NCBI RefSeq assembly: GCF_020595095.1
Contig: NZ_JAJDOP010000002.1
Location: 558,001 to 622,000 of the forward strand
DNA length: 64,000 nt
Reading direction: 5' to 3'
Origin: Microvirga rosea
GTDB lineage: Bacteria > Pseudomonadota > Alphaproteobacteria > Rhizobiales > Beijerinckiaceae
Part shown: in pieces, positions 8,043 to 15,903 of the stretch
How the letters are laid out: each line of letters begins with the position of its first letter
Position numbering within the stretch: the stretch's first letter is position 1
Notes under the pieces: model-generated
Databases searched by the model: none
What the model was told of the DNA's origin: nothing
What the model saw: the letters and a program-made list of their open reading frames with translations, nothing else
Program-made: the position numbers and the translations under genes

Positions 8043-8852
8043 ATGTCCGAATTCACCCGTCGCACTCTCTTGTCCAGCGCCTTGGCCCTGGGCGTCGCCC
8101 TCGGCGTCGCAGCTCCCGTCCTCGCGGCCGAGCAGACGATCAAGGTCGGCGTCATGTCCGGCGCCGAGGAAGAGGTGGCACAGGTCGTCAAGAAGGTCGC
8201 GGCGACCAAGGGGCTTAACGTCCAGCTGGTGCCCTTCTCGGATTACGCCCTCGTCAACGAGGCCCTGGCCCGCGGCGACCTCGATGCCAACGCCTTCCAG
8301 CACAAGCCCTACCTCGAAGCGCAGATCGCCGCCCGCGGCTACAAGATCGTGCCGGTGGGCTTCACGTTCGTGCAGCCGATCGGGCTCTATTCCAAGAAGG
8401 TGAAGGCCGTTGCCGATCTGCCGAAGGGCGCCAAGATCGGCATCCCGAACGATCCGAGCAATGGCGGCCGGGCGCTCAATCTGCTGGCCGCCCAGGGGCT
8501 GATCAAGCTGAAGGACGGCAAGGGTCTGTCGCCGACTCTGCTCGACATCGCGGACAATCCGAAGAACCTCGCGATCAGCGAACTGGACGCCGCCCAGCTG
8601 CCCCGCGCCCTTCCGGATCTCGACGCGGCTGTGATCAATACCGACCACGCGCTGAATGGCGGCCTCGACATCCGCAAGGATACGATTGCCGTCGAGACCC
8701 GGGAAGGCAATCCTTACGCGAACTTCGTCGCGGCCCGCCAGGGCGATGAAAACCGCCCGGAGATCAAGACCTTCGTGGCTTCCTACCAGTCTCAGGATGT
8801 CGCAGCTTTCCTCGATACCCGGTTCAAGGGCGCGATCATCCCGGCTTGGTAA
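8043..8852 (+). CDS. metQ: MetQ/NlpA family ABC transporter substrate-binding protein
   Basis: Periplasmic binding protein of 269 residues for methionine (or a related amino acid) uptake by a MetNI-type ABC transporter. It has a twin-arginine-like signal peptide (TRRTLLSSALALGVAL, cleavage near VLAAEQ). Family hallmarks are IKVGVMSGAEEEVAQVV, NAFQHKPYLEAQ, IGIPNDPSNGGRALNLL and TDHAL. The signal lacks a lipobox cysteine, so a soluble periplasmic form is likely. No metN or metI lies beside it: ispB is upstream and ispE is convergent. The SAM-II element upstream supports methionine as the substrate. A strong terminator follows. Confidence 0.9.
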   Translation: MSEFTRRTLLSSALALGVALGVAAPVLAAEQTIKVGVMSGAEEEVAQVVKKVAATKGLNVQLVPFSDYALVNEALARGDLDANAFQHKPYLEAQIAARGYKIVPVGFTFVQPIGLYSKKVKAVADLPKGAKIGIPNDPSNGGRALNLLAAQGLIKLKDGKGLSPTLLDIADNPKNLAISELDAAQLPRALPDLDAAVINTDHALNGGLDIRKDTIAVETREGNPYANFVAARQGDENRPEIKTFVASYQSQDVAAFLDTRFKGAIIPAW

Positions 8853-8875
8853 GCCGCCATTCCGTCATCTTAAGA

Positions 8876-8900
8876 ACGGCCGGCAAGCTCCGGCCGTTTT
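8876..8900 (+). terminator. Terminator of metQ
   Basis: Stem ACGGCCGG/CCGGCCGT (8 bp) with a CAAGCT loop runs into TTTTC. It lies 24 bp after the metQ stop and just before the convergent end of ispE. Confidence 0.85.
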
Positions 8901-8907
8901 CTCATGT

Positions 8908-9780
8908 TCACCGCAGGGCTGTTGCCTCTACCCACCAGACTGGCTGCTGACGCCTGATGAGAGCCCTCGCCTCTTCCGCTCGTGAGCGATCATCGAACAA
9001 ACCGAATGTGGTCGCGCCGGAGCCTGACATTCGGGCGAGATGGCAGCCGGGCATGGCGGCGAGCAGGGCCAGCGCATCCCCGATCGAGGGTTGAAGCCGC
9101 CTGGCAGGCTCCTCGAGATCATTGCGGGCGGCTTTCAGGCCCCGCAGCAGCGCAGTCCCGGATGCGAGATCGAGCGCCGGGTGCGGGTCCTGCCCAACGG
9201 ACTGTCCCGGAGCCAACCCGAGCTCCTTGAAGATCGCCGGAGTCTCGACCGGGACCCGTGGGTTGACGAGCACCGCAAAGATCGGCGGGAGCCGGAGCCG
9301 AGGTCCCAGGACCTCCCCTGCGCCGCGCATCATGCGCGCCTGCGGCTCGAGACAGACCGGCACATCCGCCCCGGTCAGGCGCGCTGCCTCCCGGACAGAG
9401 GGGTGGGACAGAGGCAGGCGATTGAGGCGGGCCAGCAGCCGCAGGGCCGCCGCCGCGTCCGATGATCCCCCTCCGATTCCGGCGGCGACCGGGAGACGCT
9501 TCGTGAGCCGGAACATCCCGAGGCGCAGGCCTTCGACCCGCTCCGCCAGAAGGCGCGAGGCCTTCAAAACCAAGTTGTCCGGCCCCGCACCGGCGAGAGC
9601 GGCTGTCGGACCGGTTGTTTCGAGGCCGAGCGTCTCGCTCGGCTCGAGACGCAGGTCGTCCCCGGTCCCGGCGAAGGCCACGAGACTTTCCAAGTCATGG
9701 TAGCCGTCATCGCGCCGCCCCAGGACATGAAGGGTCAGGTTGATCTTGGCGGGCGCACGGGTCGCGAGGGATTGCGGCAT
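8908..9780 (-). CDS. ispE: 4-diphosphocytidyl-2-C-methyl-D-erythritol kinase
   Basis: GHMP kinase of the non-mevalonate isoprenoid pathway; it phosphorylates the 2-hydroxyl of CDP-methylerythritol in the cytoplasm. The 290-residue product has the substrate motif [22 protein letters not shown] at the start (the central part is diagnostic), the ATP-binding loop [18 protein letters not shown], and the C-terminal [12 protein letters not shown]. Length is normal. Start ATG 9780 gives [15 protein letters not shown], the expected N-terminus; the frame stays open upstream into unrelated sequence. It lies downstream of the TPR-protein gene on the same strand but is separated from it by that gene's terminator. 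Confidence 0.95.
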   Translation of the reverse strand: MPQSLATRAPAKINLTLHVLGRRDDGYHDLESLVAFAGTGDDLRLEPSETLGLETTGPTAALAGAGPDNLVLKASRLLAERVEGLRLGMFRLTKRLPVAAGIGGGSSDAAAALRLLARLNRLPLSHPSVREAARLTGADVPVCLEPQARMMRGAGEVLGPRLRLPPIFAVLVNPRVPVETPAIFKELGLAPGQSVGQDPHPALDLASGTALLRGLKAARNDLEEPARRLQPSIGDALALLAAMPGCHLARMSGSGATTFGLFDDRSRAEEARALIRRQQPVWWVEATALR

Positions 9781-9830
9781 GGGCGTTCCATGCCCGAGGG
9801 ACTTCCGAATGAAAAGACCACAAACGAAAA

Positions 9831-9852
9831 TGGCCGGGTTTGAACCCGGCCA
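9831..9852 (-). terminator. Terminator of the TPR-protein gene
   Basis: Perfect 10-bp stem TGGCCGGGTT/AACCCGGCCA with a 2-base centre. Read on the minus strand it is followed by TTTTCGTTTG. It lies 55 bp after the TPR gene stop. Confidence 0.8.
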
Positions 9853-9853
9853 T

Positions 9854-9897
9854 CGTGACTTGGACACGACTTGGACGTGACTTAGACGTGACTTGGA
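9854..9897. repeat. Four tandem 11-bp repeats
   Basis: Four head-to-tail copies of CGTGACTTGGA (copies 2 and 3 differ at one or two bases) fill the space between the TPR-protein stop codon and its terminator. They are noncoding on the minus-strand transcript, where each reads TCCAAGTCACG. Confidence 0.85.
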
Positions 9898-9907
9898 GCG
9901 GGCGCGA

Positions 9908-11713
9908 CTAGCCCCCGCCTTCCTTCGGTGGCGTCGCGGACGGAACGGTCTCCTCCGCCGGCGCGGCGGCGGGGGTCACCGTCGGCTCGGCCGCGGCGGT
10001 CTCGTCCAGGCCATTGTCGATCTTCTTGAGGATCTTCACGAGATCCTCCTGCTCGGGATTGGAATCCTTGGCATGGTTCCACTGGAACTTGGCTTCCAGC
10101 TTGCGGCCCGTCTTCCAGTACGCGTCGCCCAGGTGATCGTTGATCACCGGGTCGCCCGCCTTGAGATCCACGGCCTTCTCCAGCTCCCGCACGGCATCGT
10201 CATACCGACCCATGCGGTAATAGGCCCAGCCGAGGCTGTCGATGATCATACCGTCCCGGGGCGCGAGCTCGACCGCGCGGGTCAGCATCTTGAAGGCTTC
10301 GTCGATGTTCTCGTTCCGGTCGACCCAGGAATAGGCGAGGTAGTTGAACACCTGGGCCTTACCTTGCGGCAGGGTATCCGGCACAAGCTCCATCGCCTTT
10401 TTCAGGTCGGCCTCGGCCTTGTCCCATTGCTTGGCCCGCTCGTACGAGGTGCCGCGATAAAAGAACAAGATCCAGTGGCCGCGCTCCGGCGTCCCGACGA
10501 GCTTGATGGCCTTGTCGTAGGTCTCCGCCGCTTCGGCGAACTGCTTGCGCGAACGCTGCACGTTTCCGAGCGCCATGACGACCTCGACGTCCTCCGGATG
10601 CTTCTCCATGAGGGACTTGAGGTAGCTTTCCGCCTCGGCGCTGCGGCCGAGAAGCTCGTAGTTCTGCCCGATGGCGATATCGGCGCCCGTGCGGACGGGA
10701 GCGTCCTTCGGGACACGGGTGAAGATCTCGTTGGCCTGATCGTATTGTTTCAGGCGCTCGTACACATCGCCGAGGGTGACGAGGGCGAGCGCATGCTTCG
10801 GATCGAGGTCGAGGCCGAGGCGCAGATAGATGATGGCCGTCAGCTCGTCGCCCTGGCTGTTCCCGACGACACCGAGCCCATAAAGAAGCTCTGCGGCTCC
10901 CTCCTGGGCCGTCGTAACGGTCGGGCCGAGGGGCTTGTTCTCCTTGAGAGCCGCCATCGCGGCCCGGACAGCGGGATGGCGCGGCACCGCGTCGTCGAAG
11001 GACTTGTAGAGCGCCAGGGCCTCGTCACGGCGGCCGCGCTTGGCCAGGAAGCGGGCATAGGCATCCACCACCTGAAGGGTGTTGCGCTCACCCTCATAGG
11101 CGGCCTTGAAGCGCTTCTCGGCCTCGGCGGGATTGCCCGTGACATCGGCGATCAGAGCGGCGTGGTATTCCCGAAACTGATTGAAGGCCCGCTCGCTCTT
11201 GAGCTTGTCGACGGTCGCCAGGGCTTGCTTGGCATCCTTGGCGCCCGCATAGGCCCAGGCCGTCAGAAGGGTGCCGGTCAGGTCCGGACCCCGACCCTTG
11301 ACGTTCAGCTTGGCCCGGGCGTCCGCGTATTTCTTGGCTTTGAGCGATCGCACCGCCAGCGCAAACCGGGCGAGATTGTTCGACCCGTCGCGCGATGCCA
11401 GACGCTCCGCCGTCTCGTAAGCTTCCGGCATGGAGCCATTGGCCAGGAATGCCACGAACGCCCGTTCGACGAGCTCCTGATTCCGGGGATCTTCCTGAAT
11501 GGCCTCGCGGAAGAAGGTGGTGGCGGCCGCCGTGTCATGGGTCGAGCCGGCCACATAGGCGGCCAGGAAGTTGCCCTCGAGGCTCAGGGCCGGCTGCAAC
11601 GTCTCGTTCGGATCCGTATTTGCCGCGAAGGCCGGCGCCACCAGGAGGCTGGCAGCTGCAAACACAAGCACAGGCAGGCCTTTGCGGGCCGGGAACAAAT
11701 TAAAGGTCGGCAC
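9908..11713 (-). CDS. Secreted tetratricopeptide repeat protein
   Basis: A 601-residue periplasmic or envelope protein. A Sec signal peptide (about residues 1-31, ending APAFAAN) is followed by a long helical array. Clear TPR units include [39 protein letters not shown] and [19 protein letters not shown]. The C-terminal 35 residues are Ala/Pro/Thr-rich and end EGGG. The partner is unknown; related Rhizobiales proteins are annotated only as TPR proteins, and a role in outer-membrane or cell-wall assembly is a guess. It is monocistronic as far as can be seen: ETF-QO lies 232 bp upstream on the same strand and a terminator follows. Confidence 0.85.
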   Translation of the reverse strand: MPTFNLFPARKGLPVLVFAAASLLVAPAFAANTDPNETLQPALSLEGNFLAAYVAGSTHDTAAATTFFREAIQEDPRNQELVERAFVAFLANGSMPEAYETAERLASRDGSNNLARFALAVRSLKAKKYADARAKLNVKGRGPDLTGTLLTAWAYAGAKDAKQALATVDKLKSERAFNQFREYHAALIADVTGNPAEAEKRFKAAYEGERNTLQVVDAYARFLAKRGRRDEALALYKSFDDAVPRHPAVRAAMAALKENKPLGPTVTTAQEGAAELLYGLGVVGNSQGDELTAIIYLRLGLDLDPKHALALVTLGDVYERLKQYDQANEIFTRVPKDAPVRTGADIAIGQNYELLGRSAEAESYLKSLMEKHPEDVEVVMALGNVQRSRKQFAEAAETYDKAIKLVGTPERGHWILFFYRGTSYERAKQWDKAEADLKKAMELVPDTLPQGKAQVFNYLAYSWVDRNENIDEAFKMLTRAVELAPRDGMIIDSLGWAYYRMGRYDDAVRELEKAVDLKAGDPVINDHLGDAYWKTGRKLEAKFQWNHAKDSNPEQEDLVKILKKIDNGLDETAAAEPTVTPAAAPAEETVPSATPPKEGGG

Positions 11714-11898
11714 TCAGTGCTGCTCCAATCATCGCGCATCCGGGGAGAACGTCCCCTGAGGAATGTGCGCCAAATCAGGCCGGAGAATGGCGTCTCCCAT
11801 CGCCTGCGGCAAGGGGGACATTGCCGCTGGTCGAGGCCTCGTGAAGATTTGAAACGAGGCGAAAGGTCTTCTTCGACCTCAGGAAGGCTTCCGGCGAC

Positions 11899-11918
11899 GC
11901 GGGACCGGGAGGTCCCGC
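11899..11918 (-). terminator. Hairpin after the ETF-QO gene
   Basis: Perfect 8-bp stem GCGGGACC/GGTCCCGC with a 4-base loop, 27 bp beyond the ETF-QO stop. There is no T-run on the minus strand, so it is a weak terminator candidate or mRNA 3' end. Confidence 0.4.
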
Positions 11919-11945
11919 CTTCCGTCGAACCGGCCGGAGTGCCTC

Positions 11946-13610
11946 TTACATGTTCACGTAGTTCGGTCCGCCGCCGCCCTCCGGGGTGACCCAGTTGATG
12001 TTCTGGTTGGGGTCCTTGATGTCGCAGGTCTTGCAGTGGACGCAGTTCTGGGCGTTGATCTGGTAGCGAGCCCCACCCTCCCCTTCGATCCACTCGTAAA
12101 CCCCGGCCGGACAGTAACGCTGCGAGGGACCACCGTAGACGTCGTGCTCGGACGCCTTCTGCAGGCCCATGTCCTTGACCTGGAGGTGAACCGGCTGATC
12201 CTCCTCATGGTTGGTGTTCGACAGGAAGACCGAGGACAGCCGGTCGAAGGTGAGGACACCGTCCGGCCTGTCGTATTTGATCAGCTTCACCTGGGAGAGC
12301 GGCAGGAGGCTCTCGTGATCCGGCTTGCCGTGTTTCATGGTGCCGAAGGGCGAGCGGCCGAAGATTTCGGTCATCCACATGTCCAAGCCGCCGAGCGCCA
12401 CGCCCGCCATCGTGCCATAGCGCGACCAGAGGGGCTTCACGTTGCGCACGCGCTTGAGGTCGTAGCCGATGGGCGACGCACGCCAAGCTTCCTCATAGGA
12501 CGAGACCTCGTCATGGGCGCGGCCCGCCTGAAGAGCGTCGAACACGTGATCGGCGCAGAGCATGCCCGACAGCACGGCGTTGTGGCTGCCCTTGATGCGC
12601 GGCACGTTCACGAAGCCCGCGGAATCGCCGACGAGGCAGCCGCCCGGGAAGCTCAGGCGCGGCACGGATTGCCACCCCCCTTCCATGATCGCCCGCGCCC
12701 CGTATCCGATGCGCTTTGCGCCTTCGAACACGTCACGGACCATCGGGTGAGTCTTGAAGCGCTGGAATTCTTCAAACGGAGAAAGGGTCGGGTTCTTGTA
12801 GTTGAGGTGCACCACGAAGCCGACGGACACGAGATGGTCGTCGAAATGGTAGAGCCAGGAGCCGCCGCCGGCATTGTTCGGCAGCGGCCAGCCCATGGAA
12901 TGGCGCACGAGGCCCGGCTGGAACTTGTCCGGCTTGACCTGCCAGAGTTCCTTGATGCCGAGCCCGTATTTCTGATGGTCCCGGCCCTGGTTGAGACCGT
13001 AGCGGTCGACCATCTGCTTGGTGAGGGAGCCCCGCGCTCCCTCGGCAAAGATCGTATACTTCGCCCGCAGCTCCATGCCGCGGGTGAAGTTGGCGTTGGG
13101 TTCGCCGTTCCGGCCGATTCCCATGTCGCCGGTGGCGACGCCCACCACCCGGCCGTCCTCGACCAGAACTTCCGCCGCCGGGAAGCCCGGATAGATCTCG
13201 ACGCCCAGCTCCTCCGCCTTGCGGCCGAGATAGCGGGCGACATTGCCGAGCGACCCGACGAAATTGCCGTGATTGTTCATCAGCTTCGGCATGAAGACGT
13301 TCGGCAGCCTGATGCCGCCCGCATGGCCGAGATACATGAACTCGTCGGCCGTCACCTCGGTCTTGAGGGGCCGGTCCGGGTCATCTCGCCACTCGGGAAG
13401 CAGTGCGTCGAGGCCGCTGGGATCGATCACCGCGCCGGACAGGATATGGGCTCCGACTTCGGATCCCTTCTCGACAACCACGACGGAAACTTCGGCGCCC
13501 TTCTCGGCGGCATCCTGCTTGAGCCGGATGGCGGCGGCGAGACCCGCAGGACCGGCGCCGACGATCACGACGTCGAATTCCATCGATTCACGGGCGGGCA
13601 GATCGGCCAT
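11946..13610 (-). CDS. etfD: Electron transfer flavoprotein-ubiquinone oxidoreductase
   Basis: Membrane-associated FAD/4Fe-4S enzyme passing electrons from electron transfer flavoprotein (fatty-acid, amino-acid and dimethylglycine oxidation) to ubiquinone. At 554 residues it is of usual length. The FAD site VVIVGAGPAGLAAAIRL lies near residue 14. The middle carries GVAT and GARGSLTKQ segments and the conserved GCLVGDSAGFVNVPRIKG. The C-terminal cluster cysteines are in RYCPAGVYEW and CVHCKTCDIKDP (C-x2-C-x2-C). No etfA/etfB genes are in the window. It is divergent from the HigB-like gene, so 13611-13804 must hold both promoters. Confidence 0.96.
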   Translation of the reverse strand: MADLPARESMEFDVVIVGAGPAGLAAAIRLKQDAAEKGAEVSVVVVEKGSEVGAHILSGAVIDPSGLDALLPEWRDDPDRPLKTEVTADEFMYLGHAGGIRLPNVFMPKLMNNHGNFVGSLGNVARYLGRKAEELGVEIYPGFPAAEVLVEDGRVVGVATGDMGIGRNGEPNANFTRGMELRAKYTIFAEGARGSLTKQMVDRYGLNQGRDHQKYGLGIKELWQVKPDKFQPGLVRHSMGWPLPNNAGGGSWLYHFDDHLVSVGFVVHLNYKNPTLSPFEEFQRFKTHPMVRDVFEGAKRIGYGARAIMEGGWQSVPRLSFPGGCLVGDSAGFVNVPRIKGSHNAVLSGMLCADHVFDALQAGRAHDEVSSYEEAWRASPIGYDLKRVRNVKPLWSRYGTMAGVALGGLDMWMTEIFGRSPFGTMKHGKPDHESLLPLSQVKLIKYDRPDGVLTFDRLSSVFLSNTNHEEDQPVHLQVKDMGLQKASEHDVYGGPSQRYCPAGVYEWIEGEGGARYQINAQNCVHCKTCDIKDPNQNINWVTPEGGGGPNYVNM

Positions 13611-13773
13611 GGACTTCCTCCTGATACGCAGTTCTCGCGCCGAGATAGTTTACATATGAACAATGTGTGGGTTTTCTCAAGCCCACATCATGCCGGCAGC
13701 GCTTCCTACCTTTGTTGCGCCGATGCTGGAAGGCATTGTTGAGGTTTGCAACATTTTGCTGAAAAACACTTGC

Positions 13774-13787
13774 TCCCAAATTTGGGA
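13774..13787. promoter_or_regulatory. Perfect 14-bp palindrome, candidate HigA-type operator
   Basis: TCCCAAATTTGGGA is a perfect inverted repeat ending 17 bp before the start of the HigB-like gene. HigA antitoxins generally autorepress by binding short palindromes that overlap the higB promoter, so this is the natural site for the HigA domain encoded downstream. Binding is inferred. Confidence 0.5.
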
Positions 13788-13804
13788 ACACGTATGGATG
13801 ACGC

Positions 13805-14143
13805 ATGCTGGTGATCGGATTGTCGAGACTGGAATCGTACTGGACCCAACATCCTCAAGCGGAGGTCACGCTGAGGGCTCTTCACGCGCTTCTTGCGGCT
13901 GCCGAGTGGGTGCAGGCGGACGACTTGCTGCGGCAATGGTCGGGGATCGCGCGCCATGAAGGAGAGAGCTTCCGCATCGCGCTGGATCCGGAAGGCTGCG
14001 AAGTCTGGCTCCAGGTCAATTTCCCTCTCGGAATTGCTCAGATCCAGGCTGTTCATACCAAGTCCCTCCAAGGAGCCCCCGCCGATGAGCGTGAGCGTGA
14101 AACCCATTCGAACCCAGGCGGATTACGAGCAAGCCCTGCGTGA
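13805..14143 (+). CDS. HigB-like (RelE superfamily) toxin homologue, diverged
   Basis: A 112-residue protein resembling the HigB toxin family, mRNA interferases of the RelE fold. Supporting features are the N-terminal LESYWTQHPQAEVTLRALHA (family pattern: aromatic, HP-AE, LRAW), AAEW at about residue 34, a beta-rich middle, and NFPLGIAQIQAVHT, which matches the family's RGIVYIRHVLTH-type ending. The conserved basic GNKYRL segment is replaced by GCEVWL, so RNase activity may be lost. The last 29 residues extend beyond the normal fold and overlap the next gene by 59 bp. The call rests on pattern and on the HigA domain next door. Start ATG 13805; GTG 13811 is an alternative. Confidence 0.65.
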   Translation: MLVIGLSRLESYWTQHPQAEVTLRALHALLAAAEWVQADDLLRQWSGIARHEGESFRIALDPEGCEVWLQVNFPLGIAQIQAVHTKSLQGAPADERERETHSNPGGLRASPA

Positions 14144-15218
14144 GGTCGCAACGCTCATGTCGGCGGCGCAAGGATCGCAGGACGAGGAGCGGCTTGAAGT
14201 TCTGGCTGCCCTGGTGGCCGCCTATGAGGCAAGACAGGGCCGCCCGGCACCGGCCGATCCGATCGACGTGCTTCAGCTGGCTCTTCGGGCACAGGGCAAG
14301 GGCCAGAAGGACATGGCCGAGGTACTGGGCTCTCGCTCCCGCGCCTCCGAAGTTCTGAGCCGCAAGCGCCGCCTTTCGGCGGACATGATCGAGAAGCTTT
14401 CCACGGCCTTCTCGATTCCCGCCCACCTCCTGGCGGCTCCCTATGAGGCGGCGGCTGGACGGTTGCGGCGCATTCTCGTCGGCGGCGCGACCACGGCCGC
14501 CCTTCTTGTCGCAATGGGCGGAGCCGGACTCGGTATTCTCTTCTGGTCCTATGGACAGGACCTTCCGGAAGCGGCCTCGCTGGCCGGTTATCAGCCGCCG
14601 TCCGTTGCTCGGACGGATGCCTCCGGCCATCTTGTGGAACGGCGTAGTTTCGTGCCCCTCTCGGATATTCCGTCCCATGTGGTGAAGGCGTTTCTGGCGG
14701 CCGAGGACCAGGATTTTTACGATCACAGCGGCGTCAGCGCTCGGGCGGTTCTGCGGGCCGCGGCCCAGAACCTCATGGCCCTCGGGGACAATCCGGCGGG
14801 AGGCAGCACGATCAGCCAACAGGTGGCCAAGAACGTCCTGTTGCCGGGACAGCCGCGATCGGTCGAGCGCAAGATCAAGGAGATCATCCTGGCCCGCAGG
14901 ATCGAACGGAACCTGACCAAGGATCAGATCCTCGAGATCTACCTGAACCAGATCTATTTCGGCGGCAGCGCCTATGGCATCGCGGCGGCGGCCGAGGCCT
15001 ATTTCAGCAAGCCCGTCGCAAGCCTGACGCTCGCGGAAGCCGCTTATCTGGCGGCTCTGCCGAAGGCCCCGAACAACTACCGGCTCGATCTGGCGGCAAA
15101 TCGCGAACGGGCCAAGGACCGTCGCGACTGGGTTCTCGCCCGCATGGCGGATGACGGGTTGATCACCACGTCGGCGGCGTATCTGGCGGCCGGCGAGCCT
15201 CTGGTGCAGGCGAACTGA
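14085..15218 (+). CDS. Fusion: HigA-type antitoxin domain + transmembrane helix + GT51 peptidoglycan glycosyltransferase
   Basis: A 377-residue protein in three parts. Residues 1-120 form a full HigA-like antitoxin: VKPIRTQADYEQALREV, then EERLEVLAALVAAYEAR, then an XRE helix-turn-helix with GSRSRASEVLSRKRRLS (82-98). Residues about 130-155 are one transmembrane helix, after RLRR. Residues about 160-345 are a GT51 domain like that of class A penicillin-binding proteins: EDQDFYDHSG (catalytic Glu207), GGSTISQQVAKN (239-250), RKIKE (262-266, second Glu), ILEIYLNQIYFGGSAYGI (282-299). There is no transpeptidase domain. Usual topology puts the HTH in the cytoplasm and GT51 in the periplasm, polymerising lipid II. 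AAGGAG precedes ATG 14085 by 9 bases. The frame is continuous across all junctions. Confidence 0.85.
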   Translation: MSVSVKPIRTQADYEQALREVATLMSAAQGSQDEERLEVLAALVAAYEARQGRPAPADPIDVLQLALRAQGKGQKDMAEVLGSRSRASEVLSRKRRLSADMIEKLSTAFSIPAHLLAAPYEAAAGRLRRILVGGATTAALLVAMGGAGLGILFWSYGQDLPEAASLAGYQPPSVARTDASGHLVERRSFVPLSDIPSHVVKAFLAAEDQDFYDHSGVSARAVLRAAAQNLMALGDNPAGGSTISQQVAKNVLLPGQPRSVERKIKEIILARRIERNLTKDQILEIYLNQIYFGGSAYGIAAAAEAYFSKPVASLTLAEAAYLAALPKAPNNYRLDLAANRERAKDRRDWVLARMADDGLITTSAAYLAAGEPLVQAN

Positions 15219-15305
15219 ACCGGCGATAGCCGCGTCGGCGGCTTTGGGATAAACTCGGCAAAGGCGGACGCCCGGTCCGCCTTTCGCGCTTGACAGGTGG
15301 TTTCC

Positions 15306-15854
15306 ATGCCGGCCGACGCTTTCACGCTCTTCGAAACCGCGATCGGCACCTGCGGCATCGCCTGGGGCGAAACGGGCATTGCCGGCCTGCACCTGCCGGA
15401 AGCCGACGTGTCGCGCAGCCGCAGCCGCCTCGCACGGCGTTTTCCGGATGCGGTGGAGGCCGAGCCGCCCGAAGCGGTCCGGTCCGTGATCGCCGACATC
15501 GTTGCCCTGCTCGAAGGAGAGCCGCGCGACCTCTCCACCGCCCTGCTCGACATGGACGGCGTGCCGGATCTGCACCGCCGCGTCTATGAGATCGCCCGCA
15601 CGATTCCGCCCGGCAGGATCCTGACCTATGGGGAGATCGCGGCGCGGATCGGCATGGCCGACGCCCGCCCCATCGGCCAGGCTCTCGGACGCAACCCTTT
15701 CGCCATTATCGTTCCCTGTCACCGAGTCGTCGGAGCGGACGGCAAGCTCGGGGGCTTTTCCGCGATCGGCGGGACCGCCACGAAGCGCCGCCTCCTCGAC
15801 ATCGAAGGCGCCAGGCGGACCGACGAGCCGACTCTTTTCGATTGGGCATCGTGA
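15306..15854 (+). CDS. ogt: Methylated-DNA--[protein]-cysteine S-methyltransferase
   Basis: Suicide DNA-repair protein that transfers alkyl groups from O6-alkylguanine (and O4-alkylthymine) to its own cysteine. The 182-residue product has the active-site PCHRV with Cys138, the preceding helix-turn-helix and Arg-finger region (ILTYGEIAARIG, RPIGQALGRNP), and GGFSAIGG behind it. The N-terminal domain is short and variable, as in Ogt rather than Ada. Start ATG 15306 has AGGTGG six bases upstream; an in-frame GTG at 15297 lies within that site. It sits between the HigA-GT51 gene (87-bp gap) and the UDG gene, so two repair enzymes are adjacent. Confidence 0.93.
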   Translation: MPADAFTLFETAIGTCGIAWGETGIAGLHLPEADVSRSRSRLARRFPDAVEAEPPEAVRSVIADIVALLEGEPRDLSTALLDMDGVPDLHRRVYEIARTIPPGRILTYGEIAARIGMADARPIGQALGRNPFAIIVPCHRVVGADGKLGGFSAIGGTATKRRLLDIEGARRTDEPTLFDWAS

Positions 15855-15903
15855 TGCGGCCCGTCGAGTTGTCCACAGCCTTCCGGATGCTTACATAAGT
15901 CTC

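Noticed and set aside
7876-8403. A 175-codon plus-strand frame starting just after the SAM-II element and overlapping metQ
   Set aside because: It runs through metQ in another frame with no family resemblance; the shorter 27-codon frame starting at 7883 is a better leader candidate.
9854-9897. Possible small CRISPR-like array
   Set aside because: The 11-bp units are contiguous with no spacers and no cas genes are nearby.
9893-11989. A 698-codon plus-strand open frame
   Set aside because: It is antisense to the TPR-protein gene, has no recognisable domain, and is the kind of long shadow frame that high GC produces.
12036-13742. A 568-codon plus-strand open frame
   Set aside because: It is antisense to the ETF-quinone oxidoreductase gene.
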